From: Bacillota bacterium | GTDB lineage: Bacteria > Bacillota > Clostridia > Lachnospirales > Lachnospiraceae | Direction of reading: 5' to 3' | NCBI GenBank assembly: GCA_023442465.1 | Contig: JAEZZQ010000050.1 | Span: 62,001 to 126,000 of the forward strand | DNA length: 64,000 bases | Part shown: piece by piece, positions 1-9,109 of the stretch | Layout of the letters: every line of letters begins with the position of its first letter | Position numbering within the stretch: the stretch's first letter is position 1 | Translations under genes and position numbers: made by a program | Notes under the pieces: generated by a model | Told to the model about the DNA's origin: nothing | The model's input: the letters and a program-made list of their open reading frames with translations, nothing else | Databases searched by the model: none

Positions 1-2207
1 AGAAGAAGAGTATTTCGTATGATGAGTGGATTCGGAAGAAGGAAGAGGTTCTGAGAGAGAAACTTGAGGAGGAGACGGGGGCGTATGGCGGACGAAGGCT
101 CAGCGTCAGGCAGGTTTCTTATGGGGAGGCGAAGGGTTATGTGACGGGGGGCGGTGTCGGTAAAGAGGAGGCGGATATCGTTCTGTTTCAAGCGTCCGGC
201 GGAAGGTGTTCGGAGCTTTCAGAGGAGTTAATTAGCAGCTTTTTTCTTGCGCATCCGCAGATTTCTATGGCTTATGGTGATGAGGATGTGCTTAGTCCCG
301 ATGGGATTCGATATACGCCGTGGTTGAAACCGGATTGGTCCCCGGATACTTTTTTGTCTTGCTTTTATTTCGGTTCTGTATTTGCGGTGCGCACTTATGT
401 ATTAATGGAGTTGTCGGAGGAGGAGATTCTTGGCTTTAGCGGGAAAGAGGCTGAGGAGGAACGTATATGGATTTATCGCATGTGTCGTTTGCTGGCTCAG
501 AAGGCCGGCGGTTTTGAAAAGAGACGGGAAGGAAGGCCGGAGGGGTTTCCGGTGGGACATATCGATGAAATATTGTTCCATTCTTTTTTAAACAGAGAAG
601 GAGAATTGCTTTATAATGAGGGCGGTTATTGGTGTGAAAGCAATACTCTCAATGAAAACCTTTGTTTTGATGAACATAATCCTTTCGGTGGAGATAGTGA
701 TTCCGGTAAAAGTGAAAAAGGGCTTATTTCCATAATTATTCCATCTAAGGATAACGAGGAAGTGCTGAAACAATGCATAGAGTCCGTAAAAGGTTCGGCG
801 AAGATGCCTTATGAAATTATTTTGGTGGATAATGGCAGTGAGGAACAGACTAAGGAGAGTCTGAACGGCTATTTAAGTGGACTTGGGATTAAATATACTT
901 ATATTTATGAAAAAAGACCCTTCCATTTCTCCGCTATGTGCAATATGGGGGCGGCAGCGGCGGCAGGAGAAGTGTGCCTGTTTCTCAATGATGATGTAGA
1001 GGTGCCGGAGGCGGTTGAGCCAGAGAAAATGGAACCGGCGGAACTTGGTTCGGCAGGACTTAAATCGGAGAAGTATGGTTCGGCAGGATTTAAGCCGGTA
1101 GAGCATGGTCATGCAGGGGTTGAGGCGGAAGGACTTGAGCAGAATGCGTCTGAGGAAAATGGGAGAAAAGCAACCGGATGGCTGGAAAAGCTCTATGCGG
1201 AGGCGATGAAGCCTTATGCGGGGGCTGTAGGGGTCAAGCTATTGTATCCGGATTCTGACAGGGTGCAGCATGGGGGTATCGTAAACTTGCGTCTGGGGCC
1301 GGTGCATAAGCTTCAGTTTAAAGATAATAAGGAGCAGTATTATTATGGATGGAACCGTGGCATGAGAAATGTTATCGCGGTAACGGGGGCTTGCCTTGCC
1401 GTTGAGAAGGAGAAGTTTGAGGAAGTGGGTGGTTTCCCCGAGGAATTGCCGGTGGCCTTTAATGATGTGGATTTATGTTTTTCTTTATACGAGAAGGGGT
1501 ATTATAATACAGTTTTACAAGGGACGGTGCTATATCACTATGAATCGCTGAGCAGAGGACAGGATGAAGAGAGGGATAAGCTTGAACGGCTGCTGGCGGA
1601 AAAGCGGAAGCTTTACGCCCGGCATAGGGGGCTTTACGGGAAGGATCCCTTTTACCATAAATATCTGGCAGGAGATATGCTTTCCACGGGATTTGAACTT
1701 AGGGCTGATTATGATTGGCAGGAGAATATGACTTATGGGAAGGTCGTAGAAGCTGGTGGATTATTGGAAGCTGCCAGGGAGGATGCATGTGTCATGATTA
1801 GTCTGGAATATGCGGGAACTTTGGAGGAATGGCGTTGTGGGATAGAGCCGGAGAATGGACCGGACGATCATATGCAGGATTATTATATACAAGGGTATTC
1901 CTTTGTGGCAGGTTCGGATAACGCATGTTATGAAAAGAGAATTTTACTGGAGAGAACAAGCGGAGGGGCAGAATCTTTAAAAGGAGGAGTCCATAGGCTG
2001 TTTGCAGTCTCACCGGAGCTTTTTCTTCGAAAGGACGTGGAGCAGAATCTGCCGGATCAGGTCAATGTTGGAATGGCGGGCTTCGGAGCAGTGCTTCGAG
2101 GAAAAGATGTCAAAGAGGGAAATTATCGGTTGGGAATTCTTGTGAAAGATAAATGTTCGGGCCAGAAACTGTATTCATGGACGAACCGTTATCTGAATAT
2201 TAAATAA
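1..2207 (+). CDS. GT2 family glycosyltransferase, tandem domain (5' partial)
   Basis: The reading frame is open from base 3 (KKSISYDEWIRKKEEV...), so the gene begins upstream of the window; the GTG at 141 is only an internal codon. The visible protein has a degenerate first GT2 unit (AYGDEDVLSPDG, then WLKPDWSPD), and a second GT2 domain starting ISIIIPSKDNEEVL with DNGSEEQ and the NDD metal/nucleotide motif (LFLNDDVEV, about nt 980-1005). TGACLAVEKEKF and FNDVDLCFSLYEKGY are the usual acceptor-side motifs. Family members build cell-surface polysaccharide at the cytoplasmic membrane face using nucleotide sugars. Oddly, about 40-50 residues including four 10-residue repeats (1017-1136) sit right after the NDD motif. 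It is first in a same-strand run of glycan genes; nothing identifies donor or acceptor sugar. Confidence 0.88.
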   Translation, partial: KKSISYDEWIRKKEEVLREKLEEETGAYGGRRLSVRQVSYGEAKGYVTGGGVGKEEADIVLFQASGGRCSELSEELISSFFLAHPQISMAYGDEDVLSPDGIRYTPWLKPDWSPDTFLSCFYFGSVFAVRTYVLMELSEEEILGFSGKEAEEERIWIYRMCRLLAQKAGGFEKRREGRPEGFPVGHIDEILFHSFLNREGELLYNEGGYWCESNTLNENLCFDEHNPFGGDSDSGKSEKGLISIIIPSKDNEEVLKQCIESVKGSAKMPYEIILVDNGSEEQTKESLNGYLSGLGIKYTYIYEKRPFHFSAMCNMGAAAAAGEVCLFLNDDVEVPEAVEPEKMEPAELGSAGLKSEKYGSAGFKPVEHGHAGVEAEGLEQNASEENGRKATGWLEKLYAEAMKPYAGAVGVKLLYPDSDRVQHGGIVNLRLGPVHKLQFKDNKEQYYYGWNRGMRNVIAVTGACLAVEKEKFEEVGGFPEELPVAFNDVDLCFSLYEKGYYNTVLQGTVLYHYESLSRGQDEERDKLERLLAEKRKLYARHRGLYGKDPFYHKYLAGDMLSTGFELRADYDWQENMTYGKVVEAGGLLEAAREDACVMISLEYAGTLEEWRCGIEPENGPDDHMQDYYIQGYSFVAGSDNACYEKRILLERTSGGAESLKGGVHRLFAVSPELFLRKDVEQNLPDQVNVGMAGFGAVLRGKDVKEGNYRLGILVKDKCSGQKLYSWTNRYLNIK
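1017..1136 (+). repeat. four tandem 30-bp units inside a glycosyltransferase gene
   Basis: Four 30-bp units (1017-1046, 1047-1076, 1077-1106, 1107-1136) encode decapeptides EPEKMEPAEL, GSAGLKSEKY, GSAGFKPVEH and GHAGVEAEGL. Units 2 and 3 are clearly homologous at the DNA level; units 1 and 4 are more decayed. The block interrupts a GT2 catalytic domain between NDDVEV and WLEKLYAEA, a place where relatives have only a few residues. Confidence 0.8.
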
Positions 2208-2245
2208 GCGTTGTCATGAGAAATATTGGCAGGAAAGGACAAGGA

Positions 2246-4276
2246 ATGCAGGAAGAAAGGACAGATTATAATGATTATTATAAAGAGGCCTATGAAAAGG
2301 AACATATAAAATGTGCTGACTTGGCGGGCCGGATCGCGCAACTGGAGGAAAAGAACGAGGAGCTTGCTTTTAAGATTAACCGAATTAAGAGCAACCCCGT
2401 TTGGAAGGCGAGCGCACCCTTTCGAAAAGCCATGCACTTTTTGCTCCGTCAGCGCAGCCGTTTGAAGAACTGCGGAAATCTGCGGGGACTTGCGGCCAAG
2501 ATTAAGTATAAGCAAAGAGAACGGGAGGCCATGAAATGCTATGGTACGGATAGCTTTCCCGATGAGGCGAGAAGAAAGAGGGAAAACGAAACTGTTTTTC
2601 CCCGTATGATAAAGTTCAGTATTTTGGTGCCGCTTTATAATACCCCTAAGGAGTTTCTTACGGCTATGCTGGATTCGGTAGTGAATCAGACATATGGAAA
2701 CTGGGAGCTTTGTCTTGCAGACGGTTCCGACAGGGAGCACTCCTACGTAGGTAAGACGTGTGAGGAATATATAGAGAAAGAGAAAGCGCATACGGGAGGG
2801 GAATCCCGCATCATCTATAAGAAACTGGAAAAGAATGAGGGAATCTCAGGAAATACCAATCAGTGCTATGCAATGGCTACGGGAGAATATATCGGGCTGT
2901 TCGATCACGATGACATCTTGCATCCGTCGGTGCTCTATGAATATGCAAAGGTCATTAATGAGCAGGACGCGGATTATATTTACTGTGATGAGACGACTTT
3001 TAAAAATAACGACATCAATAAAATGCTCACTATGCACTTTAAACCTGATTATGCGGTAGATAATCTGCGAGCCAACAATTATATATGTCATTTCAGCGTG
3101 TTCCAACGACAGCTTTTGGAGGGAACGGAGCTTTTTCGCACAAAATACGACGGCAGTCAGGATCACGATATGATTCTGCGGCTGACGGACAGGGCTAAGA
3201 ATGTGGTCCATGTGCCGAAGCTTATGTATTACTGGCGCTCTCACGCGGGCAGTGTAGCTTCCGGTATTCAGGCCAAGACTTATGCAATCGATGCGGCGAA
3301 GGGTGCGGTGGCGGATCATCTGCGCGGGCACGGTTATGAGCATTTTAAAATATCGAGTACAAGAGCTTTTGAGACGATTTTCAAGATCAGCTATCAGATT
3401 ATCGGTAATCCCAAGATTTCCATCGTTATTGCCAACAAGGATCACAAAGAGGACTTGAGCAGATGCATCACTTCTATTTTGGAGAAATCCACCTATGATA
3501 ATTATGAGATCATCGTGGTGGAAAATAACAGCGAGACACCGGAAATATGGGAATACTATGAAAAACTTAGGGAAAATGAGAAAGTCAGGATAATAAATGC
3601 CAGGGATTTACAGCATAGCACAGATAAAAAATTCAATTATTCTGCTATAAACAACCTGGGCGTAAAAGAGGCTGCCGGCGAATATATTCTCTTACTGAAT
3701 AACGACACTCAGGTGATTACGGTCAACTGGATGGAGGAACTGCTCATGTACGCGCAGCGTGAGGATGTGGGGGCCGCCGGCGCTAAGCTCTATTATGAAA
3801 ATAAGACGATACAGCATGCGGGCGTGGTACTCGCACTCGGTGCTCATCGTACGGCGGGGCACAGCCATTACGGACAGCATAGGGAAAATCTGGGTTACAT
3901 GGGAAGGCTCTGCTATGCGCAGGATGTGTCTGCAGTGACGGGAGCCTGCCTGTTGGTTTCCAAGGAATTGTATGAAAAAGCAGGCGGACTGGATGAATCT
4001 TTTGCCATATCCTTAAACGACGTAGATTTCTGCCTGAAGCTTAGGGAACTTGGATATTTAAATGTTTTTACCCCGTTTGCAGAGCTGTATCATTTCGAGT
4101 CCATATCCAGAGGTCTGGACGATGAGGGTGAGAAGGCGGAGCGCTATAATGAGGAATCTGCAAGGTTTCGAGAGAAGTGGAAGGCTGTTCTGGAAAAGGG
4201 CGATCCTTATTACAATCCCAATTTTTCCCTGGATCGCAGCGACTTTTCTTTGAAAATAGAGAAGAATGTGATATAA
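2246..4276 (+). CDS. GT2 family glycosyltransferase with coiled coil and two GT2 domains
   Basis: About 676 residues. The start at 2246 is chosen because AGGAAAGGA lies just upstream, whereas the in-frame ATG at 2216 has no ribosome site. The N-terminus is a probable coiled coil (CADLAGRIAQLEEKNEEL) followed by a basic segment (SNPVWKASAPFRKAMHFL) often seen in these enzymes. GT2 domain 1 begins FSILVPLYNTPKEFL and has ADGSD, NEGISGNTN and FDHDD; GT2 domain 2 begins KISIVIANKDHKEDL and has VENNSE and LLNNDTQV, ending with TGACLLVSKELYE and NDVDFCLKLRELGY. Both domains look complete, implying a bifunctional enzyme that adds two sugars to a surface polysaccharide. It follows the previous GT after 38 bp and probably shares its transcript. 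Confidence 0.9.
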   Translation: MQEERTDYNDYYKEAYEKEHIKCADLAGRIAQLEEKNEELAFKINRIKSNPVWKASAPFRKAMHFLLRQRSRLKNCGNLRGLAAKIKYKQREREAMKCYGTDSFPDEARRKRENETVFPRMIKFSILVPLYNTPKEFLTAMLDSVVNQTYGNWELCLADGSDREHSYVGKTCEEYIEKEKAHTGGESRIIYKKLEKNEGISGNTNQCYAMATGEYIGLFDHDDILHPSVLYEYAKVINEQDADYIYCDETTFKNNDINKMLTMHFKPDYAVDNLRANNYICHFSVFQRQLLEGTELFRTKYDGSQDHDMILRLTDRAKNVVHVPKLMYYWRSHAGSVASGIQAKTYAIDAAKGAVADHLRGHGYEHFKISSTRAFETIFKISYQIIGNPKISIVIANKDHKEDLSRCITSILEKSTYDNYEIIVVENNSETPEIWEYYEKLRENEKVRIINARDLQHSTDKKFNYSAINNLGVKEAAGEYILLLNNDTQVITVNWMEELLMYAQREDVGAAGAKLYYENKTIQHAGVVLALGAHRTAGHSHYGQHRENLGYMGRLCYAQDVSAVTGACLLVSKELYEKAGGLDESFAISLNDVDFCLKLRELGYLNVFTPFAELYHFESISRGLDDEGEKAERYNEESARFREKWKAVLEKGDPYYNPNFSLDRSDFSLKIEKNVI

Positions 4277-4350
4277 TCCCAATGTGATAATATATGATAG
4301 TATCGCATGAAAAATCAAATATCAGAGTACAGATACAGGAGGAACCCGAT

Positions 4351-6072
4351 ATGAGTTACAAGGAAGAGTTTGAGTTTTGGCTAAATGATTCATACTTCGA
4401 CGAAGATACGAAGAAAGAGCTTTTGGCAATCAAAAATGATGAAAAGGAAATGGAAGATCGTTTTTATAAAGAGCTGGAATTTGGCACCGGCGGTTTACGC
4501 GGTGTAATCGGTGCGGGAACAAACCGCATGAATATCTATACGGTAAGAAAGGCAACGCAAGGGCTTGCCAATTATATTATCAAGCAGGGAGGCAAGGAAA
4601 AAGGAGTAGCCATCGCCTATGACTCCAGAAGAAAATCCCCCGAATTTGCTGACGAAGCAGCTTTGTGCCTTGCAGCTAACGGCATTAAGGCATATGTTTT
4701 TGAAAATCTGCGCCCTACGCCTGAGCTGTCTTTTGCGCTTAGAAAATTGGGCTGCATCTCCGGTATCGTAATTACGGCCAGCCATAACCCTCCGGAATAC
4801 AACGGCTACAAGGCATACTGGGAGGACGGCGCGCAGGTAACGGCACCGAAGGATGAAGAAATCATTACGGAAGTGAAAAACGTAACGAATTATCACGAAG
4901 TAAAGACTATGGACAAGCAAGAGGCCATTACAGCGGGCTTGTATCAGGTAATAGGAAAAGAAATCGACGATGCATATATGGAAGAGCTGAAAAAGCAAAT
5001 TATCCATCCGGAAATCATCGAGGAGGTGTCCGATGACATTAAAATTGTTTATTCTCCTTTCCACGGTACGGGAAACATTCCGGTAAGACGCATTTTATCG
5101 GAGCTGGGTTTTAAGCATGTGTATGTCGTACCTGAGCAGGAGCTGCCAGACCCTGATTTCACTACGTTGGAATATCCTAACCCGGAGGACCCGAAGGCAT
5201 TTGCTCTCGCTTTGAAGCTGGCGAAGGAGAAAAATGCGGATATCGTGCTGGCGACCGACCCGGATGCAGACAGGCTGGGTATTTACGCCTTGGATAACAA
5301 GAGTGGCGAATACATTCCTTTTACCGGCAATATGTCGGGTATGCTCATCGCGGAATATATTTTGAGGGAAAGAAGAGCTACGAATACGATGCCTGAGAAC
5401 CCCGCACTCGTTACGACAATCGTTACAACGAATATGGCAAAGGCCATTTCCGACGATTACAACGTAAAGTGCATCGAAGTTTTGACCGGTTTCAAATATA
5501 TCGGCGAACAGATCAAATGGTTCGAGGAGAGTGGTTCCAATAATTACGTATTCGGTCTTGAGGAAAGCTACGGCTGCCTTGCGGGCACTCATGCGAGAGA
5601 TAAAGATGCGGTAGTTGCAGTTATGTGTCTGTGTGAAATGGCAGCATGGTGTAAAAAGCACGGAAAGACCGTATGGGATCAGATGTTGGATATGTATGAG
5701 AAATACGGCTACTTCAAAGAGTCTCAGTATGCCATTACGCTAAAGGGTATTGAGGGATCTAAACAAATTGCTCAGATTATGGATAAGCTGAGAAGCAATC
5801 CGCCGAAGAACTTTGGCGATTTGAAGGTAGTCGAAGTGAAAGACTACGCTTCCGGCATAATTGTCAATATGGAAACCGGAGAAGAAACGGGGACAGGACT
5901 TCCGGAATCCAATGTGCTTTATTTTGATTTGACGTGCGACTCATGGTGCTGTGCCCGTCCTTCCGGAACGGAGCCGAAGCTCAAGTTTTATATGGGCGTA
6001 AAGGGAACGAGCCTTGAGGATGCGCAGGTGAAGGTGGAAAAGCTGACAGAAGATTTAAAAGCATTTATCTAA
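4351..6072 (+). CDS. pgcA: phosphoglucomutase / phosphomannomutase family
   Basis: About 573 residues, the usual length for the alpha-D-phosphohexomutase superfamily member that interconverts glucose-6-P and glucose-1-P. AGGAGG at 4337-4342 sits 8 nt before this ATG (MSYKEEFEFWL), so the longer in-frame start at 4294 is unlikely. Visible motifs in order: GTGGLRGVIGAGTNRMN, the phosphoserine loop TASHNPPEYNG, the metal loop ATDPDADRLG, the sugar-specificity region GLEESYG, and the phosphate-binding loop RPSGTEPKLKFY. Its position between glycosyltransferases suggests it feeds hexose-1-phosphate into nucleotide-sugar synthesis for the polysaccharide. The enzyme is cytosolic. A preference for mannose or glucose cannot be decided from sequence alone. 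Confidence 0.93.
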   Translation: MSYKEEFEFWLNDSYFDEDTKKELLAIKNDEKEMEDRFYKELEFGTGGLRGVIGAGTNRMNIYTVRKATQGLANYIIKQGGKEKGVAIAYDSRRKSPEFADEAALCLAANGIKAYVFENLRPTPELSFALRKLGCISGIVITASHNPPEYNGYKAYWEDGAQVTAPKDEEIITEVKNVTNYHEVKTMDKQEAITAGLYQVIGKEIDDAYMEELKKQIIHPEIIEEVSDDIKIVYSPFHGTGNIPVRRILSELGFKHVYVVPEQELPDPDFTTLEYPNPEDPKAFALALKLAKEKNADIVLATDPDADRLGIYALDNKSGEYIPFTGNMSGMLIAEYILRERRATNTMPENPALVTTIVTTNMAKAISDDYNVKCIEVLTGFKYIGEQIKWFEESGSNNYVFGLEESYGCLAGTHARDKDAVVAVMCLCEMAAWCKKHGKTVWDQMLDMYEKYGYFKESQYAITLKGIEGSKQIAQIMDKLRSNPPKNFGDLKVVEVKDYASGIIVNMETGEETGTGLPESNVLYFDLTCDSWCCARPSGTEPKLKFYMGVKGTSLEDAQVKVEKLTEDLKAFI

Positions 6073-6183
6073 TATATTAAAAGTATGATTCATAAGGACT
6101 GTCGTATAGACGGTTTTCGCCCATGGCGTAAGCCTATATGCGGCAGTCCCTATACTATGAACGTATTCGGAAGGTTAATGAAG

Positions 6184-7698
6184 ATGGGAAACGCTGTTTT
6201 TAAAAAGAGCAATTGGAAGAAAACCTTTTATTATCTAAAAAAGAACGGACTTAAAAGTGCATACTATGCGGCTATGGAAAGGCTGGCAAGGGAAAACGCG
6301 GCGAACTACAGCTATCAGGCCCCTCCGAAGGAAGAACTTGAACGGCAGAGGGAGGAAGCGGAGAAATATCCGTATACCTTCAGCATCCTTGTGCCTGCTT
6401 ATGAAACGAATCCCGTATTTCTTCGTGAAATGCTGGATAGCGTCCTTAGCCAGACTTATTTCAAACTGGAACTGATCGTGGCGGATGCAAGCGCTTCGGA
6501 ACAGGTAAAGAAAGTGATGGAAACTTATGATGACAAAAGGTTCCGTTATGTTAAAATAGCAGAGAACAAAGGGATTTCTGCCAATACCAACGCTGCATTG
6601 GCAAAGACGGAAGGGGAATATATCGGTCTTCTGGACCATGACGACGTTCTTACACCCGATGCCTTATATGAAATGGCGAAAGCTATAGCCGAAAAGGAAA
6701 AGAACGGAAATACTGCATGGATGCTGTATTCCGATGAAGATAAAGGAAACGGGGACTGTACGCAATTTTATGAACCCCATTTCAAACAGGATTTGAACAT
6801 GGATTTGTTATTGTCCAATAATTATATCTGCCATTTCCTGGTCATGAAGAGAAGTCTCATAAAAAGCCTTGGGTTTCGGTCGGAATATGACGGTGCGCAA
6901 GACTTTGATTTAGTATTGCGCGCGGCAGGAAGGCTGCTCTATGAGACGAAGGAGCAGAGAAGGGATCTTATGCGGGAATGGGAAAATGCGGGAAGAACTG
7001 CAATAGTTCATGTTCCGAAGGTACTATACCACTGGCGCTGCCATACCCAGTCCACAGCAGAAAACCCTGAGAGTAAACGATATGCGTATGATGCCGGAAG
7101 GCGCGCTGTACAGGATTTCGTAAACAGCCGGGGCTGGAAAGCATCGGTATCGGATAGCCCGCATCTGGGGTTCTACCGGATCGCTTATGAAGGGGGTATT
7201 TTCTCACAAAGACCGGAGGTAGGAGTTATCGGAGGGAAGATATTCAGTGCCGGAGGAAAGATTGCAGGGGGCATCTATGATGAAAATAGTATCTCGATAT
7301 ACGAAGGACTTCATAAGGAATACAGCGGCTATATGCACAGAGCTACGCTTCTTCAAGAGGCTTATGCCGTAGATATGCGCTGCATGAAGGTGAGAAAAGA
7401 GCTTTGGAACCTGTTCGAGGAGGTCTTTGGCGTACCTTATGCAGAGGATGAGCATACCGGATATTTCGCCTATGAGAAATATTCCAATAAGAATCGCTTC
7501 AATGAAAAGTCTCACCTTGCGAAGAGGATGCGTGAGGAAATTATGGGAAGAGAAAAAACGTGGATAGGTGTCGACGCAGAGAATGGAGAATTCAAGAAGG
7601 TGAGTATAAATTTTTGCGAGCGAGTGAGAAAAATGGGCTATACCGTCGTTTTTGAGCCGGAAGCATCGGTGAAGCTAACCAAAACCCTGCGGCGCTGA
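6184..7698 (+). CDS. GT2 family glycosyltransferase with truncated second domain
   Basis: About 504 residues from ATG 6184 (MGNAVFKKSNWKK), favoured by GGAAGG at 6169-6174; in-frame ATGs at 6085, 6157 and 6178 are alternatives. The N-terminal GT2 domain is complete: FSILVPAYETNPVFL, ADASASEQ, NKGISANTN, LDHDDVLTPDALYE, and the acceptor-side SEYDGAQDFDLVLR. After HLGFYRIAYEGGIFSQ the protein jumps directly to RPEVGVIGGKIFSAGGKIAGG, which matches the middle of a normal second GT2 domain (compare REDVGAAGAKLYYE in the 2246-4276 product). The nucleotide-binding half of domain 2, including its NDD motif, is absent. The enzyme therefore probably makes one linkage only, with the remnant helping structure or acceptor binding. 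Confidence 0.85.
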   Translation: MGNAVFKKSNWKKTFYYLKKNGLKSAYYAAMERLARENAANYSYQAPPKEELERQREEAEKYPYTFSILVPAYETNPVFLREMLDSVLSQTYFKLELIVADASASEQVKKVMETYDDKRFRYVKIAENKGISANTNAALAKTEGEYIGLLDHDDVLTPDALYEMAKAIAEKEKNGNTAWMLYSDEDKGNGDCTQFYEPHFKQDLNMDLLLSNNYICHFLVMKRSLIKSLGFRSEYDGAQDFDLVLRAAGRLLYETKEQRRDLMREWENAGRTAIVHVPKVLYHWRCHTQSTAENPESKRYAYDAGRRAVQDFVNSRGWKASVSDSPHLGFYRIAYEGGIFSQRPEVGVIGGKIFSAGGKIAGGIYDENSISIYEGLHKEYSGYMHRATLLQEAYAVDMRCMKVRKELWNLFEEVFGVPYAEDEHTGYFAYEKYSNKNRFNEKSHLAKRMREEIMGREKTWIGVDAENGEFKKVSINFCERVRKMGYTVVFEPEASVKLTKTLRR

Positions 7699-7741
7699 TG
7701 GATGATTGGCAAGGACGATTTCCTCCGGGCAGTGGAGTAAC

Positions 7742-8740
7742 ATGACAATAGACGTAAAAAGGATTAGGGCTGAGCATATGGAGTCGACAGTAGTAATACC
7801 TAATTATAACGGAATAAAGTATATGGACGGCTGCCTGAAAGCGCTCTATAAGGGAACGGCGGTTCCTAAGGTAATCGTGGTGGACAATGGTTCCTCCGAC
7901 GAAAGTCTTAAGATTGTGGAGGAGAAATATCCGCAGGCACAGATAATACGCTTTAAGAAGAACGAAGGCTTCAGTGCGGCAGTGAACGCGGGAATCAAGG
8001 CGGCGGTGACGGAATTTGTCATCCTGCTCAACAACGATACAAAGGTGGAGCCGCATTTCGTAGAAGCGCTGGAAGCGGCTATAAGAAAAAATGGGGATGC
8101 TTTTTCCGTCAGTGCCAAGATGTTGTCCATGAAAGAGCCGGATCTGATCGATAGTGCAGGAGACCTGTACTGTGCTCTCGGCTGGGCGTTTTCTCTTGGA
8201 AAAGGAAAGGAAAAAGGCAGCTATGGCAAGGCGGCGGAAATCTTCGCTTCCTGCGCGGGAGCTGCTATTTATAAAAGGGAGGTCTTTGAGCAAATCGGCT
8301 ATTTCGATGAAAACCACTTCGCCTATTTAGAGGACATAGACATAGGATACCGGGCAAAGCTTTCGGGGTTTCGTAATTATTTTGCACCTGAGGCCGTGGT
8401 ATATCATGCGGGCAGCGGATCAAGCGGTTCCAGATATAATGAATTCAAGGTAAAGCTTTCTTCCAGGAACAGCATTTACCTGATATATAAAAACATGCCG
8501 TTACTGCAGATGTTCCTCAATCTGCCGTTCCTCGTGCCGGGCTTTTTAGTAAAACTTTTATTCTTTATGAAAAAGGGTATGGGAAAAACATATCTTTTCG
8601 GCTTGGCGGAGGGCTTTAAGCTGTCCTTCTCCGAAAGAGGACGACAAAACAAGATGCGGTTTAAGGCAAAGAACTGGCGAAGGTATGTAGAAATCCAGTT
8701 GGAGCTTTGGATAAACATAATTCGAAGGGTAATGGGATAG
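7742..8740 (+). CDS. GT2 family glycosyltransferase (rhamnosyltransferase-like)
   Basis: About 332 residues. ATG 7742 has GTGGAG about 7 nt upstream; a TTG at 7706 and an ATG at 7778 are possible alternatives. A single GT2 domain begins STVVIPNYNGIKYM with VVDNGSSDESL, NEGFSAAVNAG, LLNNDTKVEP (metal site) and SCAGAAIYKREVFE, then YLEDIDIGYRAKLSG, the usual base/acceptor region. The C-terminal ~70 residues are hydrophobic then basic (LFLVPGFLVKLLFF is approximated by residues near 255-280), suggesting peripheral membrane attachment. It ends the first glycosyltransferase run; a mobile-element-like repeat and a new promoter follow. The family is clear, the specific sugar is not. Confidence 0.88.
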   Translation: MTIDVKRIRAEHMESTVVIPNYNGIKYMDGCLKALYKGTAVPKVIVVDNGSSDESLKIVEEKYPQAQIIRFKKNEGFSAAVNAGIKAAVTEFVILLNNDTKVEPHFVEALEAAIRKNGDAFSVSAKMLSMKEPDLIDSAGDLYCALGWAFSLGKGKEKGSYGKAAEIFASCAGAAIYKREVFEQIGYFDENHFAYLEDIDIGYRAKLSGFRNYFAPEAVVYHAGSGSSGSRYNEFKVKLSSRNSIYLIYKNMPLLQMFLNLPFLVPGFLVKLLFFMKKGMGKTYLFGLAEGFKLSFSERGRQNKMRFKAKNWRRYVEIQLELWINIIRRVMG

Positions 8741-8878
8741 TTTCTATTCACGCCTCTATTCCGCGAGGTGTTTTGTGCTGTTTTTGAACAAAATCCCGGG
8801 GTAGCCGGCGCCAAATTGCACGTTACATACAATTTGTATGCATATTGTTGCTATGAACAGTAAAACTGTGAGTATCAG
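8741..8878. other. non-coding stretch before element copy A
   Basis: No convincing gene is present. There are short dyads and, at about 8853-8864, a TGAACAGTAA segment identical to the terminal repeat of the dispersed palindromic element, probably a remnant of another copy lying immediately before copy A. Confidence 0.5.
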
Positions 8879-9012
8879 GTTATTTGTTCATACAGTAGCT
8901 TAACATTTACTGTTAAGCTGCGTAAGAATGTGATGCAAGAGATGATTTCTGCTTCGCGGAGCGAATTGAAATGCAGAAATCATGCGTTGCTGGGAACGGA
9001 GTGAACAGTAAC
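8879..9012 (+). mobile_element. dispersed palindromic element, copy A
   Basis: About 134 bp, ending in GTGAACAGTAAC and beginning with a degenerate inverted counterpart (GTTATTTGTTCA). Internally it carries the hairpin GCTTAACA...TGTTAAGC and the arms GATTTCTGC...GCAGAAATC, as in copies B and C. It encodes no protein and sits between the 7742-8740 glycosyltransferase gene and the 9110 gene promoter. No flanking direct repeat is apparent, so this looks like an old copy. Confidence 0.75.
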
Positions 9013-9050
9013 AATAGTAACATGGAATAGTCTATTTATAGAAAATTAAG

Positions 9051-9079
9051 TTGTACTTTTTGTAATAATATTGTAAAAT
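9051..9079 (+). promoter_or_regulatory. sigma-A type promoter for the sugar transferase gene
   Basis: TTGTAC (9051-9056), 17-nt spacer, TAAAAT (9074-9079), located 31 nt before the start codon at 9110. Confidence 0.65.
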
Positions 9080-9109
9080 GTTTAGCAGTATAGGAAATTT
9101 GGTGAAGAT

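Noticed and set aside
2189..2791. 200-codon antisense frame under a glycosyltransferase gene
   Set aside because: It mirrors the coding strand of a clear GT2 gene and shows no domain or ribosome site.
8741..9109. Insertion sequence with transposase
   Set aside because: The repeat element is non-coding and about 134 bp; no transposase frame exists here or elsewhere in the window.
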